9,557 nt of DNA from Actinomycetota bacterium (lineage in GTDB: Bacteria > Actinomycetota > Humimicrobiia > Humimicrobiales > Humimicrobiaceae): NCBI GenBank assembly GCA_023379515.1, contig JAMCQQ010000157.1:1-9557 (forward strand), in the 5' to 3' direction. Under the pieces are notes generated by a model. The model was given only the letters and a program-made list of their open reading frames with translations. It was not told where the DNA came from and made no database searches. A program made the translations under genes and the position numbers. Shown piece by piece: positions 1-5,132 of the stretch. How positions within the stretch are numbered: position 1 is the stretch's first letter; each line of letters opens with the position of its first letter.

Positions 1-432
1 GATAGAAATTCAACTAAACTGGATAGAGCTGCAAGGCTTGCACCACTTTATATCAAATATGCAAAGATATTTAATATGCGAGCTGAAATAGTCTGGGCTC
101 AAATGGCACATGAAACCGCATTTCTTGAGTATACCGGAGACGTAAAACCGGAGCAGAATAACTTTGCCGGAATCGGCGCTACGGGCGGAGGAGTTCCCGG
201 AAACAGCTTTGCCAGTGAGGAGCTGGGTGTAATAGCTCATTTTGCACACCTCGGATGGTATTACTATCCGGATCATATAAATGAATTCTGCAATAATACA
301 TATGATCCAAGACATTTTGGTACGGGGCATATGAATTATACAGGGAATACAACGGTAGGATTTTTAAATGGCAGATGGGCACCCGGGTCAACCTATACTG
401 ATAAGATAATATTATTTGCAAATCAGATAATT
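1..432 (+). repeat. Glucosaminidase domain copy A (direct repeat)
   Basis: This stretch matches 1759-2190 at a constant offset of 1758 bases with no insertion or deletion along 144 codons. By eye about three quarters of the residues are identical; many differences are conservative. It is cut by the window start, so the repeat may extend further upstream. Confidence 0.9.
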
Positions 433-2199
433 CAGGGAATCAATTCTGGCAGCCAACCAGTGACGGTTTCGGTTACTGCAAATGCCGGGCAGGATAAAGA
501 AGGAAATATCGGTCAAAATCTTGCATTCGATGCATCGTCAAGCATAATCCAGGTTACCGGAGATATTAGCGTCAGCTATTCATGGGACTGGAATGGGGAT
601 GGTACCTATGATGACACTGTAAGCACTGCAGTTATTAAACATATCTACGAGGCCCCAGGAGTTTATGATGTGGCTTTAAAAATATCATTATCCAATGGAT
701 TGGAATCCATAGACAAGATAAAAGTGACGATAAACAGTAATCCCGTGGCAAATGCCGGTGGGCCTTATACCGGTACTGTGGGACAAAGCATTACCTTTGA
801 TGGTTCAAAATCTACCGATAGCGATGCCACCATATCGGAATACTCATGGGATTTTGGCGATAACAGTACAGCTGTAACGGGACAAAAGCCAACACATACT
901 TTTAGTACTGCCGGCACCTATAATATAAAATTAACTGTAAAGGATGATAAGGGAGCATTTTCAACCGAAAGTGCTGCTTCAGTGGTAATAGAAGCTGAAG
1001 CTGCTCAATTAAGCAATGATTCAACAAATTTAGCACCAACCGCAAATGCAGGTGGACCTTATACCGGTAAGGTGGGACAGAGTACTACCTTCGATGGTTC
1101 AAAATCTACCGATAGCGACGGTTCAATTAAAAATTACCTGTGGGATTATGGCGATGGCGCAAGTGGCAGCGGAGTAAATCCGTCACATACATTCCAGACA
1201 GCTGGCACTTATACTATTGAACTTACTGTAGTAGATGATAAAAATCTTTCATCTACTACAGTAACTGCAACTGCTGAGATTACTCAGGAAGCAAATACAG
1301 TTATAACAACTGATACTACTGACACTACAACCACTACAACAACTTCGACTACGGAGACAGTTGCAACTGCTGAGACGACTGCACCGGCAAATAATCCTCC
1401 AACCGCAAAAGCAGGCGGTCCCTATAGTGGTGATGCAGGAGTAAATATTACATTCGACGGATCTGCTTCATCTGACTTGGATGGTACAGTTGCAGAATAT
1501 ATTTGGAATTTTGGTGACGGCAGCACAGGTACCGGAGCAAAACCAACACATGCTTATGGCACTCCAGGAAATTATATAGTAAAACTCATTGTAAAGGATG
1601 ATAAGGGCTTGGCTTCGTCAGAATCAACTGCTTCTGTTACAGTCAACCAGGTGGTTGTACAGCAGCAATATCCCTTAAACACTTCGATTATTACCAACGG
1701 CACCAGTGTGGTTGGATATTATGAAGTAACGGTTGATCAGCTTGTCAGCATATTTGTCAACAGAGGCTCAACCAAAGTTGAATGGGCAAGAAGATTGGCA
1801 CCAATCTATATCCAGTATGGCAAAATGTTCAATTTAAGGGCAGATATTGCTTGGGCTCAAATGGTTCATGAAACCGGGTTCCTTGAATTTACCGGTGATG
1901 TAAAAGCTAATCAGAATAACTTTGTGGGACTGGGCGCTACGGGTGGAGGAGTGCCCGGGAACAGTTTTGCAACTGAAGAGCTGGGTATTATTGCACATTA
2001 TGCACATCTTGCATGGTATTACTATCCAAATCATATAAATCAATACTGCAGCATAACTTATGATCCAAGGCATTCGGGAACCACGCACTGGAGATATACC
2101 GGTAATACGACAATTGGATTCTTAAATGGCAGATGGGCACCAGGTGCAACATACACAGATAAGATATTGCTGTTTGCAAATCAGATTTACGGAAAATAA
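1..2199 (+). CDS. Modular glucosaminidase with PKD domains (5' partial)
   Basis: The reading frame is open from the first base to TAA at 2197-2199 (732 codons), so the true start and any signal peptide lie upstream. Numbering from base 1: glucosaminidase-like domain at residues 1-144, PKD domains at about 154-245, 247-330, 345-429 and 464-550, a Thr-rich linker at about 429-463, and a second glucosaminidase domain at about 556-732. Each enzyme domain shows the motif AQMxHETxFLExTGDVK followed by NNFxGxGATGGGVPGNSF; the Glu of HET (E38, and its copy at bases 1870-1872) is the likely catalytic acid by analogy with the GH73 family. The PKD domains carry the usual GGPYxG, YxWDFGD and GxYxIxLxVxDD signatures. 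Family knowledge suggests cleavage of beta-1,4 N-acetylglucosaminyl bonds in peptidoglycan, with PKD domains acting as extracellular spacers or binding modules; export is inferred. No C-terminal LPXTG, SLH or membrane anchor is present. The gene converges on the next gene with 15 bp between stops. Confidence 0.88.
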   Translation, partial: DRNSTKLDRAARLAPLYIKYAKIFNMRAEIVWAQMAHETAFLEYTGDVKPEQNNFAGIGATGGGVPGNSFASEELGVIAHFAHLGWYYYPDHINEFCNNTYDPRHFGTGHMNYTGNTTVGFLNGRWAPGSTYTDKIILFANQIIQGINSGSQPVTVSVTANAGQDKEGNIGQNLAFDASSSIIQVTGDISVSYSWDWNGDGTYDDTVSTAVIKHIYEAPGVYDVALKISLSNGLESIDKIKVTINSNPVANAGGPYTGTVGQSITFDGSKSTDSDATISEYSWDFGDNSTAVTGQKPTHTFSTAGTYNIKLTVKDDKGAFSTESAASVVIEAEAAQLSNDSTNLAPTANAGGPYTGKVGQSTTFDGSKSTDSDGSIKNYLWDYGDGASGSGVNPSHTFQTAGTYTIELTVVDDKNLSSTTVTATAEITQEANTVITTDTTDTTTTTTTSTTETVATAETTAPANNPPTAKAGGPYSGDAGVNITFDGSASSDLDGTVAEYIWNFGDGSTGTGAKPTHAYGTPGNYIVKLIVKDDKGLASSESTASVTVNQVVVQQQYPLNTSIITNGTSVVGYYEVTVDQLVSIFVNRGSTKVEWARRLAPIYIQYGKMFNLRADIAWAQMVHETGFLEFTGDVKANQNNFVGLGATGGGVPGNSFATEELGIIAHYAHLAWYYYPNHINQYCSITYDPRHSGTTHWRYTGNTTIGFLNGRWAPGATYTDKILLFANQIYGK
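739..1287 (+). repeat. Tandem PKD repeats 2 and 3
   Basis: Two adjacent PKD units repeat with a 294-base (98-codon) period. The DNA similarity is strong at their starts: 799-824 and 1093-1118 are identical over 26 bases, and 757-797 closely resembles 1051-1091. This points to a relatively recent unit duplication or gene conversion compared with PKD1 and PKD4, which are more diverged. Confidence 0.8.
1285..1389 (+). other. Thr-rich linker inside the PKD region
   Basis: Coding sequence rich in ACT/ACA/ACC codons separates PKD3 from PKD4. The peptide is dominated by Thr with some Asp, Glu and Ala, and includes a run of six Thr. Such linkers are usually flexible, exposed and often O-glycosylated in secreted bacterial proteins; glycosylation here is an inference. 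Confidence 0.7.
1759..2190 (+). repeat. Glucosaminidase domain copy B (direct repeat)
   Basis: Second copy of the enzyme domain found at 1-432, offset 1758 bases without indels. It forms the C-terminus of the protein, which ends six residues or fewer after the conserved LLFANQI segment. The likely catalytic Glu codon is at 1870-1872. Confidence 0.9.
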
Positions 2200-2214
2200 C
2201 AGGATAACTATTCT

Positions 2215-2631
2215 TTAAATCCCAAGTATTTCAAAATAATCAAATCCTACAGGGATCATGGAACTGAAATGTTTATTATCCAGGGTCAAAATTTGATTAA
2301 TCTTTAGCCTTTCTGCAATGGCAACTATTGAACCATCTACAAATCCGATGTTTAAAGATTTATATTTTTTCAAAATTTCGGTTATTCTCGGAATGTCAGG
2401 AAATTTCAGAATTTCAACTTGGAGATTTACAGATATTATTTCTTCAAGAAATTTTATTTCAATAGCAGGTCCAAATTTTTTATTTAACATATAGCAAACT
2501 TCAGGAATTACCGGGGAAGGTATGATCAGAGTAAGGTCTGTTTTTTTAATAATATCTGATATTCTGTCATGATATTGGCAGCCCTTATCTACAAGACCAA
2601 CAATGGCACTAGTGTCAATAATAACTTCCAT
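2215..2631 (-). CDS. PIN-domain toxin, VapC-like (module 1)
   Basis: 138-residue protein with the PIN-domain acidic quartet visible: D6 (IIDTSA), E44 (PEVCYML), D99 (GFVDGSIVAIAERL) and D118 (LTLDNKHF). Length and motif order match VapC-type ribonucleases, which cleave specific RNAs with Mg2+/Mn2+ and inhibit translation when freed from their antitoxin; the RNA target cannot be told from sequence. The start ATG (2629-2631) overlaps the antitoxin stop by one base (TAATG), and GGAGAAG lies 4 bases upstream on the minus strand (2636-2642), so the pair is translationally coupled. All four active-site residues are intact, so I expect an active toxin. The stop lies 15 bp from that of the convergent glucosaminidase gene, with no obvious terminator hairpin between them. 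Confidence 0.88.
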   Translation of the reverse strand: MEVIIDTSAIVGLVDKGCQYHDRISDIIKKTDLTLIIPSPVIPEVCYMLNKKFGPAIEIKFLEEIISVNLQVEILKFPDIPRITEILKKYKSLNIGFVDGSIVAIAERLKINQILTLDNKHFSSMIPVGFDYFEILGI

Positions 2632-2870
2632 TAATCTTCTCCAAATCCCGATTTTTCTAAAAATTCTTCATCTTTTTCAGCAAAATGAGGATCTTTACTA
2701 TCCACGATACCAATAATACAAATCTTCTTTTTAGGAATTCTTTGAGCCACAAACTCTGTGATCGCTTCCTGTATTAAAGATGTTGTGGATTTATTTGTAT
2801 TTCTGGATAAAGCCTTTAATTTTAACATAATATCTTTTTCAAGCAGCACCGATGTTCTTTCTTTCTCCAT
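2631..2870 (-). CDS. Ribbon-helix-helix antitoxin, VapB-like (module 1)
   Basis: 79-residue protein. Residues about 4-45 (RTSVLLEKDIMLKLKALS then KSTTSLIQEAITEFV) have the beta-strand/helix/helix pattern of a CopG/Arc-type RHH DNA-binding fold. The C-terminal part (about 50-79, with KDPHFAEKDEEFLEKSG) is charged and probably wraps around the PIN toxin to block its active site. It is the first gene of a two-gene operon with the PIN toxin. The start is well supported by GGAAGGA (2882-2888 on the plus strand, read on the minus strand) 11 bases upstream of ATG. By analogy with VapBC systems it should bind the AT-rich repeats overlapping its own promoter and repress the operon, more strongly as a complex with toxin. 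Confidence 0.85.
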   Translation of the reverse strand: MEKERTSVLLEKDIMLKLKALSRNTNKSTTSLIQEAITEFVAQRIPKKKICIIGIVDSKDPHFAEKDEEFLEKSGFGED

Positions 2871-2881
2871 TTGATATATTA

Positions 2882-2888
2882 TCCTTCC
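2882..2888 (-). promoter_or_regulatory. Shine-Dalgarno of module 1 antitoxin
   Basis: The minus strand reads GGAAGGA here, 11 bases before the antitoxin ATG at 2870. The spacing is slightly long but the match is good. Confidence 0.65.
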
Positions 2889-2907
2889 AAAAAATTGGGT
2901 TAACTTA

Positions 2908-2943
2908 TTAATATATTAATAATATATTAATAATATTAATATA
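2908..2943. promoter_or_regulatory. Candidate RHH operator: 11-bp-spaced AT repeats
   Basis: ATATATTAATA occurs twice back to back (2911-2921 and 2922-2932), followed by a diverged unit ATATTAATATA (2933-2943). TTAATATATTAA (2908-2919) is a perfect 12-bp palindrome within the array. A unit length of 11 bp is about one helical turn, so dimers of an RHH antitoxin could line up on one DNA face. The array covers the -10 region of the module 1 promoter, as expected for autorepression. Low sequence complexity limits certainty. Confidence 0.5.
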
Positions 2944-2951
2944 TTTGTCAA
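2921..2951 (-). promoter_or_regulatory. Promoter of TA module 1
   Basis: On the minus strand, a perfect -35 hexamer TTGACA occupies 2951-2946. Candidate -10 hexamers are TAATAT (2929-2924, spacer 16) or TATATT (2926-2921, spacer 19). The -10 choice is ambiguous because the area is almost pure A/T. Transcription would start near 2910-2917, giving a leader of about 40-47 bases containing the GGAAGGA site. Confidence 0.6.
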
Positions 2952-2970
2952 GAAAAATAGAATTTTTCTT
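2950..2970. repeat. Inverted repeat beside the module 1 -35 box
   Basis: AAGAAAAAT, a 3-base centre AGA, then ATTTTTCTT: perfect 9-bp arms. It touches the TTGACA box at 2946-2951. It could be an additional operator or a weak hairpin separating the two divergent transcription units; there is no GC-rich stem, so a strong terminator is unlikely. Confidence 0.4.
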
Positions 2971-3054
2971 TCTGCATCGATTAAAGTTGCCTTTTTTGTT
3001 TTCACAATCTTGCTTATTGCAGTATCTCTGTAAACTATTTTTGTTTTTTACTTA

Positions 3055-3083
3055 TTGAAAATATCCCATAATATGTTAACATA
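3055..3083 (+). promoter_or_regulatory. Candidate promoter and operator of TA module 2
   Basis: TTGAAA (3055-3060) lies 16 bases from TAACAT (3077-3082), which is preceded by an extended -10 TG (3074-3075). The perfect 12-bp palindrome TATGTTAACATA (3072-3083) sits exactly over the -10 hexamer, a natural place for an antitoxin to repress. Predicted transcript start is near 3089, leaving a leader of about 29 bases with no Shine-Dalgarno match. Confidence 0.4.
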
Positions 3084-3117
3084 AGATATGTAATTATTAA
3101 TTAACAAAATTATTAAT

Positions 3118-3381
3118 ATGGATACAAAAAAAAGAACTCACGTTGTGGTGTCAGAGGAATTAGTAGAAGAGATAGATAGGCTTTCAGGGAAAAGAAAACG
3201 CAGCTGGTTTATAACTCAAGCTGTAATAAAAGAAATAAAACGTTTAAACTTTATCAATGCTGTAAAGGAAACAGCCGGAGCTTGGGACGATAAAGATCAT
3301 CCTGAATTTAAAAAAGGAGTAGATAGCTGGGTGAGAAGCCTGCGGGAAGAAGACGAAAAGAGACTTAAGGAAATAATATAA
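3118..3381 (+). CDS. Ribbon-helix-helix antitoxin, VapB-like (module 2)
   Basis: 87-residue protein. Residues about 5-42 (KRTHVVVSEELVEEIDRLS then RKRSWFITQAVIKEIKR) show the RHH pattern, with SWFITQAV typical of helix B in this group. The remainder (FINAVKETAGAWDDKDHPEF and a charged helix) is the likely toxin-binding tail. It differs clearly from the module 1 antitoxin, so the two modules are not duplicates. Its TAA overlaps the toxin ATG by one base. The only Met start is 3118; the 27 bases before it are A/T with no purine-rich ribosome site, so initiation may rely on an unstructured AT-rich leader. AATTATTAAT occurs twice in this leader (3092-3101 and 3108-3117). The gene is notably more AT-rich than the helicase region. 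Confidence 0.83.
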   Translation: MDTKKRTHVVVSEELVEEIDRLSGKRKRSWFITQAVIKEIKRLNFINAVKETAGAWDDKDHPEFKKGVDSWVRSLREEDEKRLKEII

Positions 3382-3776
3382 TGGCTGAATATTTATTGGA
3401 TACAACCACAATAATCGATCACTTGCGTGGTGACAAAAAAGTAAATTCCTATCTTGAGGATATTGGGAATCGAGGCGACATCGTTGGTTGCTGCTGTATA
3501 AATATTACTGAAACTTATACAGGAATGAAGGATAAAGAAAAGGAGAAAACTGATAGATTTATTGAAAGCCTTTATTATTTTGAAGTAACCAGAGAGATCG
3601 CTAGATTGGGTGGCAAATTAAAGCAAAATTATGTTCAAAAAGGGAAGACATTAGCTACCAGTGATGTAATTATTGCGGCCACAGCCATTGCATATGGTTT
3701 AATACTAATTACAAAAAATATAAAACATTATCCCTTTTCCGAATTAGTAATTAAAGAAATTAAACTTAATTATTGA
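3381..3776 (+). CDS. PIN-domain toxin, VapC-like (module 2)
   Basis: 131-residue PIN protein: D7 (YLLDTTTIIDHLRG), E44 (NITETYTGM), D95 (LATSDVIIAATAI) and N113 in the ITKNIKHYP segment. The LDTT...IDHLRG and LxTxDxIIAATA pattern is typical of VapC ribonucleases; Asn at the fourth position is common in this branch, so the enzyme is probably active. The start ATG overlaps the antitoxin stop (TAATG), and AAGGA (3367-3371) is placed 9 bases upstream. An unusual run of three cysteines (C37-C39) precedes the active-site E44. Its cellular role is presumably conditional RNA cleavage within a toxin-antitoxin pair; the target RNA is unknown. It ends with TGA at 3774-3776, showing TGA serves as a stop in this genome. 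Confidence 0.87.
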   Translation: MAEYLLDTTTIIDHLRGDKKVNSYLEDIGNRGDIVGCCCINITETYTGMKDKEKEKTDRFIESLYYFEVTREIARLGGKLKQNYVQKGKTLATSDVIIAATAIAYGLILITKNIKHYPFSELVIKEIKLNY

Positions 3777-3813
3777 GTTATTCTTGTCAACAGGCTAATT
3801 TTTCTGTGCCAAT

Positions 3814-3832
3814 TTAGTATTGACAATACTAA
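3814..3832. promoter_or_regulatory. 19-bp perfect palindrome, candidate operator
   Basis: TTAGTATTGACAATACTAA: two 9-bp arms that are exact reverse complements around a single central A (3823). It contains the complete TTGACA -35 hexamer (3820-3825) of the promoter for the following ATPase gene. Lack of GC and of a trailing T-run argues against a terminator, so an operator for a dimeric repressor is the better reading. Confidence 0.65.
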
Positions 3833-3847
3833 TTTGTATGATATTAT
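3820..3847 (+). promoter_or_regulatory. Promoter of the DUF4143 ATPase gene
   Basis: TTGACA (3820-3825) and TATTAT (3842-3847), separated by 16 bases. Transcription would start 6-8 bases after the -10, at about 3853-3855, which coincides with the ATG at 3854; a leaderless mRNA is predicted. Confidence 0.65.
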
Positions 3848-3853
3848 CATGTT

Positions 3854-5047
3854 ATGTACTTACCTCGTCAGTCAGAAAAAATACTCGATCGATATTTAAT
3901 GTTATTCCCGGCAATCACTATTACAGGTCCACGCCAGTCCGGGAAATCAACTATGCTAAAAGAGTATCTCAAAAATAAATTTCATTATATTACCTTTGAC
4001 AGACTCCAAAATGTAGAAGATTTTTTAAGTGATCCGCAGAACTTTTTCGAGAAATATAATAATAAGGTTATTTTTGATGAGGTACAGCGTGTTCCACAGC
4101 TATTTAATTATATAAAATTATTGATTGATAAAGATCGTCAAAATTACGGAAAATTTATCTTAACCAGTTCAAGTCAGTTTCATATGATCAGAGAAATTAC
4201 AGAAACCCTGGCTGGACGCACCGGAAATATGTCTCTTCTTCCTTTTCAGTATTTAGAGATTCCAGGAGAACAGAGGTCTAAACAAATACTCTACGGCAGC
4301 TATCCGGAATTGGTTATTAGAGGATACGATGGTGTTTACGAATGGTTTGAAAGCTATATCCAAAATTATATTGAGCGTGATGTCAGAGCTCTTAGTAATA
4401 TTGAAAACCTGAAAGATTTCCAAAAATTTATCAATTTACTGGCAGCAAAAACAGGCCAAGAGTTTAATGCCACCAGCTTTGCTAATGATCTGGGTGTAAA
4501 TTATAAAACTATCCAGTCTTGGTTTTCTATTTTAGAAGCAAGTTATATTGTATTTTCTATTGAACCGTACTTTCATAATCTGGGTAAAAGAATTGTAAAA
4601 CGCCCGAAAGTTTATTTCTGGGATACTGGACTTGTATGCTATTTGACAGGAATAAGAACACTGGAAATGTTAGAAAAAGGACCTCTCTGTGGACCAATAT
4701 TTGAGAATTATTTAATTGCAGAAATCTATAAAGCTATCCAGCATCTAAAGAAGGATCATAAATTATTTTATTTTAGAAGTAGTTTGGGACACGAAGCAGA
4801 TCTTATTTTAGAAGATCGTAAAAATCAGCAAATCCTTTTTGCAGAAATTAAATATAACCAAACAGCTCGTCCTGTTATGGTTGAAAAAATAAAAAATCTT
4901 ATTGAAAAAGAGAAGGAATACCAGGTACATATTGGATATAAGGCTGGCGGTCTTTTATTATATTCAGGTGCTGAGGCCGGGAAATATTTTGGCTCTGTTA
5001 CTTATATGCCCTGGTATTCTTTTTTAGAGCAATATCAAAATTGGTAA
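3854..5047 (+). CDS. AAA_14/DUF4143 family ATPase
   Basis: 397-residue protein with the standard layout of AAA_14-DUF4143 proteins. Walker A is GPRQSGKS (residues 25-32), Walker B is VIFDE (72-76, followed by VQRVP), and a sensor-like ILTSSS lies at 102-107. The segment YGSYPELV and the following helices (about 148-180) lead into the C-terminal DUF4143 part. Residues about 185-240 look like a winged-helix region (FANDLGVNYKTIQSWFSIL). The C-terminus has HEADLI (313-318) and AEIKYN (330-335), a D...ExK arrangement like a PD-(D/E)XK nuclease fold. The family is common in bacteria and archaea, often in several genomic copies and near mobile genes; its cellular function is not established. Length is normal and all motifs are intact. 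ATG 3854 is the only good start: an in-frame TGA sits at 3839-3841. There is no Shine-Dalgarno, consistent with leaderless translation. The gene stands alone with its own promoter. Confidence 0.9.
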   Translation: MYLPRQSEKILDRYLMLFPAITITGPRQSGKSTMLKEYLKNKFHYITFDRLQNVEDFLSDPQNFFEKYNNKVIFDEVQRVPQLFNYIKLLIDKDRQNYGKFILTSSSQFHMIREITETLAGRTGNMSLLPFQYLEIPGEQRSKQILYGSYPELVIRGYDGVYEWFESYIQNYIERDVRALSNIENLKDFQKFINLLAAKTGQEFNATSFANDLGVNYKTIQSWFSILEASYIVFSIEPYFHNLGKRIVKRPKVYFWDTGLVCYLTGIRTLEMLEKGPLCGPIFENYLIAEIYKAIQHLKKDHKLFYFRSSLGHEADLILEDRKNQQILFAEIKYNQTARPVMVEKIKNLIEKEKEYQVHIGYKAGGLLLYSGAEAGKYFGSVTYMPWYSFLEQYQNW

Positions 5048-5132
5048 CACTATGAAGATTACACTTAAAGGCTACTGAAGCTTTATACTGAATGAGCCTG
5101 TTTAAATATCTTCTGAAGTAATTAAATTATTG

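Noticed and set aside
10..421. Minus-strand ORFs (10-330 and 179-421) opposite the first glucosaminidase domain
   Set aside because: They are shadows of the plus-strand gene. Similar shadows recur at 1834-2088 and 1988-2179, as expected because the coding domain is duplicated.
2871..3117. Small gene or ncRNA in the divergent TA intergenic region
   Set aside because: No ORF with a ribosome site; the region is accounted for by promoters, repeats and AT-rich spacer, and no stable GC-bearing RNA fold is evident.
5052..5132. In-frame ATG at 5052 upstream of the helicase, suggesting a longer N-terminus
   Set aside because: This stretch has stops at 5076 (TGA) and 5103 (TAA), and the helicase N-terminus already fits its family from 5133. 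The upstream peptide shows nothing recognisable.
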